Notes under the pieces: generated by a model | The model's database searches: none | Seen by the model: the letters and a program-made list of their open reading frames with translations, nothing else | Told to the model about the DNA's origin: nothing | Origin: Apiosordaria backusii | Taxonomy: Eukaryota; Ascomycota; Sordariomycetes; Sordariales; Lasiosphaeriaceae | Reading direction: 5' to 3' | NCBI GenBank assembly: GCA_030549205.1 | Contig: JAUKTV010000007.1 | Location: 434,001-498,000, forward strand | DNA length: 64,000 nucleotides | Translations under genes and position numbers: made by a program | Part shown: one piece after another, positions 24,156-36,770 of the stretch | Position numbering within the stretch: position 1 is the stretch's first letter | How the letters are laid out: each line of letters begins with the position of its first letter

Positions 24156-25844
24156 ATGAAGCATCTTGTGCTTACTGGCGCTTGCGCCTTGGATACGATC
24201 CTTACGTGAGTGAATGTTTACTTCCTCACCTGCCTACCTTGCATTGCCTTTCAAGGCGCTGGATGAACGCTGCTTGAGTACCGTGGTGCAATGGATCCTT
24301 TGATATTGCTCAAATGTATCCTTGTTGAGCAGTCGTGGGATGAGGACGAAGAGACATGATCTCATCTACTCAGACATCATCGGGATACTCAACCCTTTAG
24401 AGAAGCAAGTCAATAACCCGTCTTCAGTGTCCCTACCTTCCCCGCTGAAGACGCCAAACAGCGCGCCTCCTCCCTCCAAGTGCGCCGAGGCGGTAACTGT
24501 CCCAACACCCTCGAGGTGCTTCACCATCTACTCTCATCACACAAGCAACAACATGACATAAAAACTCACCTGATATCTACCCTCCCATCCGCCGACTCCC
24601 CCGCCATCACCAAGATACACTCTTCCTTCGGCCCCGGCTCCAGCAGCATCGACTTCTCCCAATGTCTCTACCGCTCCGGGCACACCGAGCCAGCCAGCAG
24701 CTACATCATCCGCAGCAGCCAGACCGGCAGCAGAACCGTCGTCAACTACAACGACCTGCCCGAAATGACAGCCGAGGAGTTCAGGGGGATTCTTGATCGT
24801 CTGCTGAACAAGTCTATGGATGACAACGATGGGGATAGCTGGTGGTTCCACTTTGAGGTGGGTACCATATTCTTGAGATATGATACTGGCAGAGGAGATT
24901 GTTGACTTGTGTGTTATGCTTCAAAGGGCCGTATACCAGACACAACGCTGCAATGCATCCGCTACATCCGCAGAGTCATGCCTACCAACACTACAATCAG
25001 TGTCGAGTGTGAGAAACCCAACCGAGAAGGACTAGTCGAGCTCGCCTCAGAAGCCGATGTTGTCTTTTACTCATCGAGTTGGGCCGAAGTAAGCTCGCCT
25101 GCCTCTCTGTGATCTGGGAGCGAGTCCTTGGCCCCTCAAACTAAAACACCTCTTCACCGAACAGAGCCGGGGATATCACAACCCGGAAGCATGTCTGAGA
25201 GGGGAAGCGCCGTCCACAAGAGCGTAGGTTCAGTCTCCTTCCTCCTCTATGACGCGGTGAGCCTGACACCACCTTGCCAAACTCTAGTTCCCTCATGCTA
25301 TGCACCTGGGGGGCAAGTGGTGCAGGTCTCCTCTCCCGGAAGTTGGGCGGCGGTGACGAGGGCCAGTACATCCACAGTCCTGCAACGCCAGACGGAAAGC
25401 CTATAAAAGTAGTCGAGTAAGTCCTTTACTATTACTTTCCGCATCCAAACAACACTGCATCTCCGGGGAAACACAAGTGGCATTGCCGCCAAAGGGCCCT
25501 GTTGGTGAAATATTGGTACGCGTAGATGGAGGCATCATCTTCTGGGCAAAGAGGGAACACTGCGGCGTGCATATTGCACTTTATCACGTTGTTGCCGAGG
25601 GTACTCTAATTCGGTCCGGATCAACGAGGTCGGTTTGCTAACAACTTGTGTTCGCTGTGCCCCCTCGATATTCAGCACCATCGGGGCGGGTGATACATTC
25701 ATCGCGGGGGTGCTGTACGCCTCCTTGTCGTCACACATGGACGCCTGGTCCCAAAAGGCAAAGCTCGCATTTGCCGTGGAACTGGCCACCAGGAAGGTTC
25801 AGAACGAGGGCTTTGCTCATCTGGCAGCTCAACGACAGCCTTAG
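24156..25844 (+). CDS. pfkB-family sugar kinase, ketohexokinase-like
   Basis: Six exons: 24156-24205, 24428-24857, 24927-25088, 25165-25223, 25288-25416, 25676-25844, giving 332 aa, normal for the family. It begins MKHLVLTGACALDTIL, the first strand of a pfkB Rossmann-like fold. RGGNCPNTLEVL is the first pfkB signature region, and RTVVNYNDLPEMT is the lid/substrate segment seen in ketohexokinase-type enzymes. LCTWGASGAG precedes the second signature TIGAGDTFIAG with the catalytic Asp. These enzymes transfer phosphate from ATP to a sugar, probably a ketose here; the real substrate is not readable. Introns 1 and 5 (222 and 259 nt) are long for this window. The final intron has a GCTAAC branch site. 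Divergent from the NAD kinase. Confidence 0.9.
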
Positions 25845-28800
25845 CGCGCATGCTGCTTTGATGCGTCTCTGCCTCTCGTCCCCATCTGGGGCATCCGACT
25901 ATGGAGTGGGTGACGAGTGGAGGAGGATGAGAAGTGGATGGGTGGTGTGCGTGGATGACGTGGATGCATACGCCCAGTCATATGCGGCAGCTGGAATATC
26001 AGAAGGTCGTGTTACTTTACCTCTCCCAAGGTTGACAAGTTTAAAAAAGAAAGTACATAAATCCCTACTGCCTGGTTCGCGGCCTGATGTGAGCTGTGGG
26101 CTGCAAGCTGTGGTGAGCAGGTGGTTAGCAGTTTGATGGACAAGGAAGGACATGACAACCCCCTCGTGACTACCCAGACGGGAAGCACTTCCTGCGGCGG
26201 GGTTGAAACGAAAAGAATAAAAATGTGAAAAGGCTTGGCCACAAGCGCCGAGGTGATGAGATAATGGCCGGAAGTAACCCGTCTTGATGAGCCGTCCGTC
26301 CTTCCAACCATGGCGTCGCGGTGGTGGTGCGTTCGGGTCCAAAAAAGGAGCGGTGAATACGTACTGAGGTACCAGCGGGAGCAGGAGGAGGGGGGGCTGC
26401 TGGCTGCTAAAGAGTGCTAGCGGAGGGGGGCGACAGTCGTGCACCTCACCACTCGAGCTGATCCGGATGGGCTGATACACTCCAACCTGCATCACACAGG
26501 CAGCGCGGTCTCGGAGACAGCAACAGCTGCATGCCAATAACATGTCCACACCCCCACCTCACTTGCCCGTCTCCAGAATGTGAGCAGGATAGGTACGTAT
26601 GTACTGTATGGTGTAGGTAGTAGGGGGCCACACACACCAGAGAGGAAAATGAATGCAACGAAATTCCTGCTGGCCTCTATCCGCCGACCACCAACCACTC
26701 GCCTCATTTGAGTCGCCCAAGCGGGCGCGAGCTTTAGCCTGTGGAGGTCAAACCAACGTGAATCGGGGTTGCTCAGATCAGCCACAGCCAGATTAATCAG
26801 ATACACCATTTCACAGCGGGAGCACACTTCGAAACGAGATAAGAGCGCCCATAATCATAGCACGTACTGAGGAGGTACTCTAATTCCGTGTGTGCCGTAC
26901 ACTACGAGTTGGATGCATGCACCCTGGCAGGACAGGAGGAATGAGCCAGCGCAGCTTGCGAAGTTGAGAAAAACCCCTGGAGGACCTTGCCAACGAAAGA
27001 GCAGGATGACGGTTCATCGAGTCGGCAAAGCGTTCCGTCTGCGGCGGCGAAGAAGGCGATCAAATGGAGAAATATCGGCTGCAGGCTTGAAGGACGCTCT
27101 TACTATCGGATCGCCCTTCATTTTCGACCTCGGTGAATGGAAGACCTTGCTGCATCCCCGAGGATTAGACCAACGCAACGCATGGGCAAGCTTGTAGGCT
27201 CCTGGCAAGCCCAACACGCGTCCCCGCTGCCGCCCTCGGCGTTTCCTGTGTCTGCAGTGTGTGTGGGTGTTCAGTGCGTGCGTGCGCATTCTTGTGACTG
27301 ACGACTGACGTCCACTCGCCTTGGTGTCTTGGAGGAGCAATTCGTCCAGGCGCAAGGTTGTTGGGTGCAGCGGCAGCGTATGGGAGCGCGCAGGATCAAC
27401 AGGCGGCAGGTTGAATGAGTTGTCCCTTGTTTCGAAGCCGATGAAAAGTCCTCTTGCAACCTACTGCGTAGGGCTTGTTGCAGCCGTGGAAAGGTGGAAG
27501 GGACAAAAACACAGCCATTGGAGACCCCCAAGGCTTCAGTTTAGTTGGATGGCCCAGCCCATGTCATCCCTGTCGGCCAACAACTTGTTGATCCATTGTT
27601 AGGAGGTCCTGGTCTGGAATGGTACATGCATACCTAGAGAGGGCCCTGTCTTTGCGTCATGCGGGACGAGCCAGGGCGATGTAGTGTAGTGTATGTATGT
27701 ATCAGTGATACATACAGCAAACTAAGTAGGGCGTGGAAGTTATTAACGGGTGTACACGGCAGTACTCCGTACTTTCTGACCCTCCACCATTGTTGGAGCT
27801 GGAGGCTGCTCCGAACAAATCCTCATCAGTCATACGCAGCAAAAGGCAGAGAAACCAGGCTCATGCGGGGCCGGGGATGCATTATGCGAGCCCAAGACGA
27901 TGTTGCGCGGCGGCAAAACAGATTTGCGAGCGGCATTGCATGCACAGTCGGTGGCACCAGAAAGTCTTCCGTAGCAATTAATACATGGCAGAGCTTCTCC
28001 TGTCTCGTCTTAGCCGGAGTTGTATCGGTGGCCACAAGCGGTTGGCTCATGTATCGAGGGTGCGAGGTTCAAACAGAAATGTCTAGAGCTGTTGTGTACA
28101 GGTCCACCTCAACGACACACAAGTCAATGCATGCATGCATTTGTTAGCCCTTTTTCGACTGCGTTCCATCGATCCCTCGATGGCTGTACCGAAGCCTGGT
28201 TATGGTTTCCTGTCTGGTACTGCGTAAGCTCCCCGAGCCACGGTGAGCCATCCATCGACGATGGCTTTCATGGCTCCATGATTGGATTCGCCGCACTCGC
28301 AACCAAGGGCGAACGTGTCCCACCAGGGGATCGCCGTTTGTGAGAGCCATCCTGTTTGTCTTGGAATTCACAAGTCGGGTGAGTCACTGGTGACCATGCC
28401 TATGCCGCAAGAAGAAAGCTGATCGGGCATTCGAGTACTTGTTGGGCTTCGGCGGGCCTGGCTTGAAACAAACCCAGCCAGCCTGATGAGTGGCTTTTTA
28501 GTCACTAGCACAGCGCAAATAGAAGAGTGTGATGTCTGGGCGAGTCATGTAGGCACCTCACGGGCGAGGGTGATACGGGCTGCATCGATATGAGGGTTCG
28601 GCGCTGTGTTCGGGGCTCGGAGAACTCCTGATGATGCTTGTCTGATTAATATTTGATACGAAGTACATACACAACGACCCTGCACGGAAACTCGCGGCTC
28701 GAAACAGGCTCCTGCACGGGGGTTTGACGGTCGATGGTTGACGGTGAGCGTGGGGCTGGCTGTGGGATTCCATTGTGATGGCGGCATGCACACAAAATGG

Positions 28801-30125
28801 CTCTTGACCATCGGCCACGGCCCAATCACAGAGCGGGAGACCATGTTGTCTCCGGTGCAGGGATCAAGATGGGCTCTCGCAGACGCCACCCCAACGTCTG
28901 ATGGTCCTTGCTTTTGGATGCGGATGGTGACAGCGCGAGACTTGCAGCGCGGCCCGTGCTCCAACAGCCCCTGGTCGCCCTATGTTGTACCCATGGGAAT
29001 GGGAACTCCGTTCTGAGAAAAGAATTGCGAGAGGAGGGGATGCCCGGTGGTGCGGATGGGCACATGAGGGCATGGGCAGGTATGGACGGGTCGTGGATGA
29101 TTATACATAGTGTTCCTAATTCGGTGCTGATAGCCATCCATGCTTGTGTGTACACTATGTATGTGACCATGTGTGCTGTTGGCTATAGGTGAGACGCCTC
29201 TCAAGAGATAGTGTTCTGTAGGAAGAAATCAGGTTGCCAGTTGGGCTTACTGCGTTGTATCAGTTTGCTGTAACTTGTATCGAGGTTTCTGCCGGCCGGG
29301 GCCAGGGCCGATGCGGTGTTTGACTGCAAGAGTGGTGCTGCTTTCCAGATTTATCGTAATATCCGGGCCCGAGCGGTGAATGGGCGAGTCTGGTTAAAAG
29401 TACCAAGAACCGGTGGCTGGGGCCAGCTGGTGGGCAAATCTCGTGTACCAGGTACATATGAGGCTTGGTCTCGTTGTGCCGAGTAACTTTCAATAACCCA
29501 CTCCATGTCAGCAAGCGAAGTGCAAACTTTGTCAGGGCGCTCAGCAGATCGGCATGGAATTGATGTTCATCACGACCCGCTCTGACAACCACGGTATCGC
29601 GAATGCAACAACAGCGCTGTCTGTGGTCGGCTTGGCTTGAGGGTAGGGTGGATATTTGCTCTTACGCAGGAGACAATAGCGCTGTTGGATGCTCCGCGAT
29701 TTCCGCCATCGACAGACACGGATAGAAGAGAGGGAATTTGGCAGTAGGATCCATTCGCTGGCCGCGTGGGCATGGGCGTGATAGAGTTGCCGAGGGAGGG
29801 ACTTTTTTCCCTTTCTATCAGCTACACTACACTACGCTGGCGGACAAGACGGCTGTGCTGACTCGAAATGTTGCGAAAGGTAAGGCAGTTGGAAGATGCC
29901 CCAACTGCAGAGGAGGCTGAGACGTGTGCAGCAGGTACCAAAGTATCTTTTTGCGCTTACTGCACAGTACACGTTCAGAGTTGTTCCATGTCCAATAGCC
30001 CGTCGGCCAATAAGACGACCAGGAAGACGGAAATAGTGTCTCGCCCGTTCGATCTTTGGGGCCGCTCCTAGCTCCGTCGCTCGGCTGTCGATTCGGCGAA
30101 TCAAGTTTTGGGTGTCTGTCTGCTA

Positions 30126-30150
30126 CAAAGTACCTAAGGTAGGTACTTTG
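30126..30150. repeat. Perfect 10-bp inverted repeat around an AAGGT spacer
   Basis: CAAAGTACCT (30126-30135) and AGGTACTTTG (30141-30150) are exact reverse complements separated by 5 bp. The centre contains the CTAAGGTAGGTAC motif that recurs through the window. Confidence 0.8.
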
Positions 30151-30888
30151 AATTCGAGAAGACGTAAACGACTGTCCGAGTCTGAGAGGTCGAATAGAGA
30201 GAAGGAAAAGGAAGGGAGATACAACAACTGCAAATGAAAACCAAGGCTGAGTGTGGATGCGGCCGGAAAATGCATCGCCATCTGCTGACCACCTCATCTT
30301 TTGGTCCGTGTCGTGACATTGCACTTTGTGAGCAAGTTCACTTCAGGTCGACCTTGTGGGGAAGCGATCTCAAAAAAGATGGATCTGAGATGGCACGGAT
30401 GGACATGGCAGCGCCAGTCTCTGATTGGTCGAGACAGCAAGTGGGAGTGTCTCCATCAATGGGATTAAGTGGAAAATCGAATCGTGGTCTTCCTCTTGAC
30501 CTTTCTCGTTTAACAAAATTTGCATCTCAACGCCCATCCCAAGCACGCCAAGTTTCATTTTTGCACTCCCCCCTCCTCCCCTGGCCAACCGGTGGTCGGC
30601 AGTTTGCATTCCAATTCCGGTGGGGTGTGAACGGAAGGGTGTGGGATGGTGGGTGATGCTGTTGAAATGGTAATTTCACTCCATTACAATCAAATGTCAC
30701 ATGGCACAGGGCAGCGACAGCATCACTTTGTTTTCCATGGCCCCGTTTCAACAGGCATTTTGCCTGTGACCCTGCGGTCGGACCGGCCATTCTTTTCTCT
30801 GACTTCTCTTTTTTCTTCTTTGGTTTTTCTGTCTGTCTGTCTCGTCTCCTGCGCAGCCGACGAAACGGAATGCACACTGCCGAGCGTC

Positions 30889-30907
30889 GATTGATTGATT
30901 GATTGAT
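30889..30907. repeat. (GATT)n microsatellite
   Basis: Four to five GATT units. Confidence 0.9.
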
Positions 30908-32627
30908 CCATCAGCAACCCGCTCGACTCGCGTCACCGGCATGGACATGGTCACGATGGTTGAGGATGAGATGCTCCTCCACAATCATGATCATGACCAC
31001 GACCACGGTCATGCTCGCTCTGTACGAAGGCCCTCGTGCACCAAGACTGCTGCTGAAAACGCCGCATCCAGCAGCAGCCAGCCGGACCACCACAAGCAGC
31101 ACGATAACCCCAGCCACAGCTTTCCGGCCAGCGCCTCTGCGGGAATGTTCCATTTTGGCCGAGAGCCCGAGCCCGAGCCCTGGCGTTCCGGTGGTCCAGA
31201 AGCCAGTGCCAGGCGTGCCAGGCTATCAACGCTGGTGGGGCAGACAGGCCAGCAAAAGAAACATCATGAACGAACCGATTTCGATTCGAGAAACAGGGTA
31301 CTTTTATCAAAGTGTTAAAAGCCTCACAGCCCAATGTACAGGGTACATCACGCATGGAGGAGGGCGTTTGTGGCACCCAGCAGCTGACCTAAGCCTGTTT
31401 ATCCTCTGCCGGAACACAGGTTTCTTTTGCCGTGCTGTCTCTCCCTCATGGTCACTGCTCAGAGAAGGTCACCTTTCTCGTGCGCCTGCAAAGTGTGTTT
31501 CGAGCAGTGAGCCGCGCCGCCGTGGTGATCAATGGTAGGTCGGAGCTCTGCACGCCCCTCCTCTGGTATAGTGTACATACAATGTACTCGTACACCCTCC
31601 CCCTACCTCAAACTGATCCTGGCTGATCTGTGATGAGGTCTCTCCCCCTCCTCCACAGAGCGCCGCGCCCGCCCAAGTCTCGGAACACCCACTGCAATCC
31701 GCCTTCTTCTCACGCTTCTCTTGCGGTGCAGGGATGGCCCCCTGGTTGCCAGATGGCGGGCATGTGCATGGGTCAAGCCGCCGTGTGTGTGAGTGTCCCC
31801 ACACTCCACAGCGCCTGAGGAACTCTTGAGCCGAAAAAGGGATGGTGGGCATGATATCAGGACCTACGTGGTAAAAGGTACCGAACGGCCTTCCATCCCC
31901 TTTTTCTGACTGCAGGCACGAGAATGAAAACTCCTCATCGTGAGTGTGCATCCGACCCATCGCCCCTCTCCAGAGGAACAAATAATGGCGCTACTGTCGT
32001 ACCTTGGCCGCTGCTCGCTCCAAAGCTTGCTCGGTCACGGGCGAGCCCAAACTTTTGTTTCTCTGAAGGTTATTTCCACGACCTGTACACTACTGTGTAC
32101 TGTGTATGTACAAGTGTACCCACGGATATACCCTGGTCTAGCACCAAGCCAAGGCCGTGCTTTTGATGGCGGTTGTGTGCCAGTTTCTGCAGTTCCTGTT
32201 TTCGCTCAGCCGCCTTTTTGTCGAAAGGAACGGGGTAAGGCCGGGGTTCGGTTTACCTTCCCACAGATGCCGGGGTGTCTTTCTTGGCTCACTTCTCCCC
32301 TTCTCCCTCGGGAAAGGCGTCCACTGGCGTTGCTGTTGGTCTCCTCTTGTCGGGGACGCTGGGCCGTCATTTCACTCGTCGACTCCTTGGGCACCCTTGT
32401 GCGACAAGCTAGAAAGTTACCAAGTACCTCCCGCCCAGAGGTTACGCTAGCGGGCTGCCCTGTTCCATTCTGACTTTCCTGGTGGTTCCCTTTTGAATTT
32501 GCTGCTCCGCTTGACCGCCCATCCCATCCCAACTGATACTTAGTACGGGGTATGGAGTAGGAAATACGGTAATACGGACACGCAATACCACACGCTCACG
32601 ACACTCCCACCACCATTACCCACCATT

Positions 32628-32698
32628 ACCACCACCACCACCACCACCAGCCACGACCCACGACCCATGTCCCATGTCCCACGTCCCACGGCCCACGG
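32628..32698. repeat. ACC trinucleotide run followed by CCCAYGN heptamer array
   Basis: ACC units at 32628-32648 run into seven 7-bp units of form CCCAYGN (32650-32698), the first being GCCACGA. The heptamers differ at one or two positions only. Confidence 0.85.
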
Positions 32699-33169
32699 CG
32701 AGGAATGAGGTTTTGGCTTTTGCCCCTGCAACCCTGTCTCGGGACCTCTCTTCACTTTCAAGTCAGCCAAGGCTGCTCCTGTCCACATCTGCATCTGGCC
32801 ATCTGCCCATCTTCCCCCATGAGTCTCCATACCACCTCCGGCTTGCAGCTAGACAAGAGGCCGAAACCCTTTCATCAGACCCTCTCCAAGGGTCGGGTAG
32901 GCTAAACAATCCCTGCGCGTAGTGTACATATGACGCAGGCCTGGGAGAAGGGACAACCGGAGCCAAAGTCATGGACAAGCTCGGTTGACACGCAGTCTCG
33001 CACACACAGCATGCCAAAGCGGCACCGGTTTGGCTTCTCATTCTTATTCTCATCTCCCTCTCCACGCCAACATGGAGCTTCGTCTTTCCCAAACTAGGTT
33101 TGATTTACACTCCCTGTTCCTGATTCCCTTGCCAGACTTTAACTCTGCAAAAGGGACTTGATACCCCAT

Positions 33170-33302
33170 CACACTCTGTCTTCTTTCTCCCTCTTCCACC
33201 ACCAACTTCTTTTTATATCAAGACCACACCAGCCTGATATAACTTGTTCTCACACACACTCGCACACAACAACTTGATGTCTTGCCGGTAGCAGCAGCAA
33301 AC
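33170..33302 (+). promoter_or_regulatory. Core promoter and leader of the 33303 gene
   Basis: CT-rich segment (about 33178-33200), a TATATC element near 33214, then a CA-rich leader directly before the ATG. The layout is typical of fungal promoters. A short out-of-frame ATG at 33276 may form an upstream ORF. Confidence 0.4.
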
Positions 33303-34430
33303 ATGATGCCCACTATGCTCAACGCCCACATGGGAGGTGGTTTCCCTCACCAGCTTCCTCACCACCAGGTGCCGCAGATGCACCAGCCTCTCGACTACCC
33401 AGTTGACTCGGCCCTGCTCAACGAGCTCTCGAGACAGCTTGGCAGCACGAAACGGTACTCACAGCACCCACAACCGTATGCTCAACGGCCAACCAACGCA
33501 ATGAGGATATCGAAGCCTGGAAGTGCCAACAACAGCCCTCGGTCATCGATGCAATCCCGGAGGAGGACTTTGATCGGTGATGGGTTCCAAGGTCGATTCC
33601 ACCCTCAGCAACACCAGCAACAGGCCGTTGATTTGGCCTATCTACCCACGCCAGCCTCCGAGACGTCGAACGAGTCTTTCTACGGGCAGGAGGTCAGACG
33701 GGCCCGGCCAGTCAGCTGGCATCCTTCTCCTCAGTACCCAGTCTACCCACAACAGACCAGCTCGATGCTCTACTCTCCCTACCCGGCCTACAGCGAGGCC
33801 GAGATCCTGGCGACCATGCACCACTTGCCACCCACGCCAGCAATCTACTCGGGCTACACGTCTCCCGCTGAAGGATTCTCGCCGCTGTCTCTTCCTTACT
33901 CGAGTTTCAGCTCTCAACAGCCAGTCTACTCTCCTCAAGTTCAGTCGCAGCAGCAGGCCCCCATCTACCGGCCCGCACCACCGGTGACTACCGAGCCCAT
34001 GGGCTGGGATGCTTACCCCAATGCCGGCACAGCTCACAGCAACACAATGATGATGGCTGTTCAACGACACACTGCTCCCCCCACTCCAGAAGACTTTGCC
34101 TGCCCTCCACCGCTCAGCCTCAACAACTATGGGAGTCTCGAGACGACACCCTCCAAGGTGGAGAGCATGGTGTCTGCCCAGGTAGTGCAGGTTCAGGAGG
34201 ACGAGGATGAGGAGGAAGGCGAGATTCTCTACGGGATGGGTCTGTATGACCCTCCCAGCCACAGTCAGCAGGACATGCACCGGTCTACCATCTTTTCGTT
34301 GCTTGGTGGGCCCGCCCCCAATGCCGATGAGAACAAGGGCTTGGGTCTCAAGCTGGAGGAGAGCTGGGAGCCTCCTGCCAGTGACGACGAAGAGGAGGAA
34401 GAGGAGGACGGCGAGGGCGATGAGGAGTAA
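33303..34430 (+). CDS. Disordered fungal protein with conserved C-terminal motif
   Basis: Single exon, 375 aa; the ATG pair at 33303/33306 is the first in frame. Most of the protein is low complexity, rich in Gln, Pro, Ser and Tyr, with His-rich N-terminus (HQLPHHQ) and repeated short PTP motifs (LPTPASET, PPTPAIYSG, APPTPEDF), a style typical of unstructured regulators or condensate-forming proteins. The C-terminal quarter is more defined: EDEDEEEGEILYGMGLYDPP, then STIFSLLGG and GLGLKLEESWEPP, ending in an acidic tail. I recognise this GMGLYD ... LKLEE.WEPP pair as a recurring feature of uncharacterised filamentous-fungal proteins, but no function is known to me. No DNA-binding domain is visible. 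The very long upstream region suggests complex control. Confidence 0.85.
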   Translation: MMPTMLNAHMGGGFPHQLPHHQVPQMHQPLDYPVDSALLNELSRQLGSTKRYSQHPQPYAQRPTNAMRISKPGSANNSPRSSMQSRRRTLIGDGFQGRFHPQQHQQQAVDLAYLPTPASETSNESFYGQEVRRARPVSWHPSPQYPVYPQQTSSMLYSPYPAYSEAEILATMHHLPPTPAIYSGYTSPAEGFSPLSLPYSSFSSQQPVYSPQVQSQQQAPIYRPAPPVTTEPMGWDAYPNAGTAHSNTMMMAVQRHTAPPTPEDFACPPPLSLNNYGSLETTPSKVESMVSAQVVQVQEDEDEEEGEILYGMGLYDPPSHSQQDMHRSTIFSLLGGPAPNADENKGLGLKLEESWEPPASDDEEEEEEDGEGDEE

Positions 34431-35212
34431 TATCCTGGTACCCCTTTTCTTTTTTGTGATTTCTTGTTTATCATTGCATAGCGAAGCGAGGTTCTGGGAT
34501 AGCATATTATTGGGTAGCATTTTCATGGCGTTTTTTTTGGGGGGGGAGTTATAACTGCATAGCAAGGAAGGCATCACACCTTGGGAACAAGAAAGGGAGG
34601 AACATCTAGGTACACTCTATGAAGAGGAGAAGACCTGGTGATGAGTCTCGCGACTCTGGAGCAGAGAGGGAACAGGAAGGGCAAATACGCACAATTATTG
34701 TGTAGAGGTACCTAGTGTACACTTTGTATCATTAGGCTTTTTTTTTTCTTTTTGTCGAAATGAATATAAGGGACAAAGTCCTGTTCGGCAAAAGCCATTG
34801 TTCCCAACAATGTGACGATGTGAGATGGCTGCTTGCTCTGGACAAAGTAGTATCTTTATTGCCGAGCCAATTCAGGGGCGAAGGGGAAACACGAAAGCGA
34901 AAAAAAACAAGCTGGCAACCAATCGCAAGCCACCCCATTTTTCTTACCCCGCAACCCGAGTTTACCCCCCCGAGAAACTGAGAAAGTTGCCCCTCAGCCC
35001 CTCAGTTGAATTGATCTTGCAGAGGGGAAAACCTTGGGGCCGTTATCGGAAGAAGTCGCCGTGGAGAGAGGTTGGAACATACTACGGCAATAGTGAGTCA
35101 ACCGAATATTGCGTCTTTCCTATCACCAAAGTCAAGCAAAAAAAAGGTTTTGGCTTTCTGCTTTCTCCAACAAACAAGAAAATTCCCAAAAGTACCACGA
35201 CAAGGAATCAAG
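34431..35212. other. Intergenic, 3' UTR and LYS9 promoter
   Basis: Holds the 3' flank of the disordered-protein gene and the LYS9 promoter with a Gcn4/CPC1-type site at 35094-35100. No coding gene. Confidence 0.6.
35094..35100 (+). promoter_or_regulatory. CPC1/Gcn4-type site TGAGTCA
   Basis: Exact match to the TGA(C/G)TCA consensus, 113 bp before the LYS9 ATG. Cross-pathway control by the CPC1/Gcn4 bZIP factor activates amino-acid biosynthesis genes on starvation, so the site fits its gene. Confidence 0.75.
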
Positions 35213-36770
35213 ATGGCTTCCCAACAGTAGGTTCAACACCATTGATACACTACCACATTGCCCCACCATTATCCTAACCCAGAGACGATGGGATAACCTA
35301 AATATTGAAGCCAAATACTGACTTTTTTTGTTTGCTGCAATGTAGCAAGGTGCTCATGCTCGGCGCCGGGTTCGTCACCCGCCCGACTCTGGACGTCCTC
35401 AGCGAGGCTGGTATCCCCGTTACTGTCGGTACGGTTCCCCCCCCCTCACTCATCCTCGTATTCAAACTTTATATACCCCCCCATCCAATCCATAAACCTG
35501 ACTTTTTTGTTTCTCCCTAGCCTGCCGCACACTGGCCTCGGCCCAGTCCCTCTCCTCGGGCGTCGCCAACGCCACCCCCATCTCGCTGGACGTCACGGAC
35601 CCCACCGCCCTCGACGCCGAAGTGACCAAGCATGACTTGGTCATCTCGTTGATCCCCTACACCTTCCACGCGGCCGTTATCAAGTCCGCCATCCGCAACA
35701 AGAAGGATGTCGTCACCACTTCCTATGTCTCCCCCGCCATGATGGAGCTCGACGCCGAGGCCAAGGCGGCGGGGATTACCGTCATGAACGAGATTGGTCT
35801 CGACCCTGGTATTGATCACTTGTACGCGATCAAGACCATTGACGAGGTTCACAAGGCCGGGGGCAAGATTCTGAGCTTCCTGAGCTACTGCGGCGGCTTG
35901 CCTGCGCCAGAGGATAGCGATAACCCGCTGGGGTACAAGTTCTCGTGGTCTTCTCGGGGCGTGCTGCTGGCGCTGAGGAACACGGGCAAGTGGTGGCAGG
36001 ATGGGAACGTGGTGGAGGTTCAGGGCAAGGACTTGATGAAGACGGCCAAGCCGTACTTTATCTATCCCGGTTTCGCGTTTGTGGCGTACCCGAATAGAGA
36101 CAGCACGATTTACAAGGAGAGGTACAACATCCCCGAGGCGCAGACGGTCGTCAGAGGGACGTTGAGGTACCAGGGGTTCCCCCAGTTCATCAAGGTGCTG
36201 GTGGATATTGGGTTTTTGGAGGAGACGCAGCTCGAGATTCTGAGCAAGCCTGTGGCCTGGAAGGAGGCGACCAAGGAGGTCATTGGCGCGCCGTCTTCGT
36301 CGGCTGCTGATCTCGAGGCTACCATTTTGGCCAAGGCGAGCTTTGAGAGCGAGGAGGACAAGAAGAGGATTGTGAGCGGGCTGAAGTGGATTGGGCTGTT
36401 TTCGGATGAGGTGATTACGCCCAAGGGCAACCCGCTGGATACGCTTTGCGCGACGCTGGAGAGGAAGATGCAGTATGAGGAGAAGGAGAGGGATTTGGTG
36501 ATGCTGCAGCACAAGTTTGAGATTGAGCATGCGGATGGGAGCCGGGAGACGAGGACGAGCACGCTGTGTGAGTATGGTGTTGTGGGCGGGTACTCGGCTA
36601 TGGCGAAGACGGTGGGTGTGCCGTGTGCGGTGGCGGTGAAGCAGGTACTGGAGGGCAAGATTTCGCAGAAGGGTGTGTTGGCGCCGATGAGCTGGGAGAT
36701 TTGCGAGCCGTTGATGAAGGAGTTGGAGGAGAAGTATGGGATTACTATGGTTGAGAAGACGATTTCTTAG
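35213..36770 (+). CDS. LYS9: Saccharopine dehydrogenase (NADP+, L-glutamate-forming)
   Basis: Three exons: 35213-35226, 35346-35428, 35521-36770, giving 448 aa, the usual fungal length. It catalyses the penultimate step of the alpha-aminoadipate lysine pathway, condensing aminoadipate semialdehyde with glutamate to saccharopine. The N-terminal KVLMLGAGFVTRPTLDVL is the Rossmann dinucleotide fold. KDVVTTSYVSPAMMELD, NEIGLDPGIDHLYA and LSYCGGLPAPE are hallmark blocks of the family. A 14-nt first exon (MASQ plus two bases) is unusual but closes in phase, and the GAG glycine motif spans the next exon. A consensus CPC1 site lies upstream. Codons change from C-ended at the start of exon 3 to G-ended at its end. 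Confidence 0.97.

Larger units (their letters stand above)
25845..33302. other. 7.4-kb gene-free region
   Basis: No frame has a recognisable domain or exon chain. It contains a perfect 10-bp inverted repeat at 30126-30150, a (GATT)n run at 30889-30907, an ACC run at 32628-32648 and a heptamer array at 32650-32698. It lies upstream of the + strand gene at 33303 and downstream of the sugar kinase, so it is candidate long-range regulatory DNA or noncoding RNA. Confidence 0.6.

Noticed and set aside
28040..28085. Possible tRNA B box (GAGGTTCAAAC)
   Set aside because: No matching A box, stems or T-run terminator; does not fold as a cloverleaf. A similar GGTTCGATC at about 8652 fails for the same reason.
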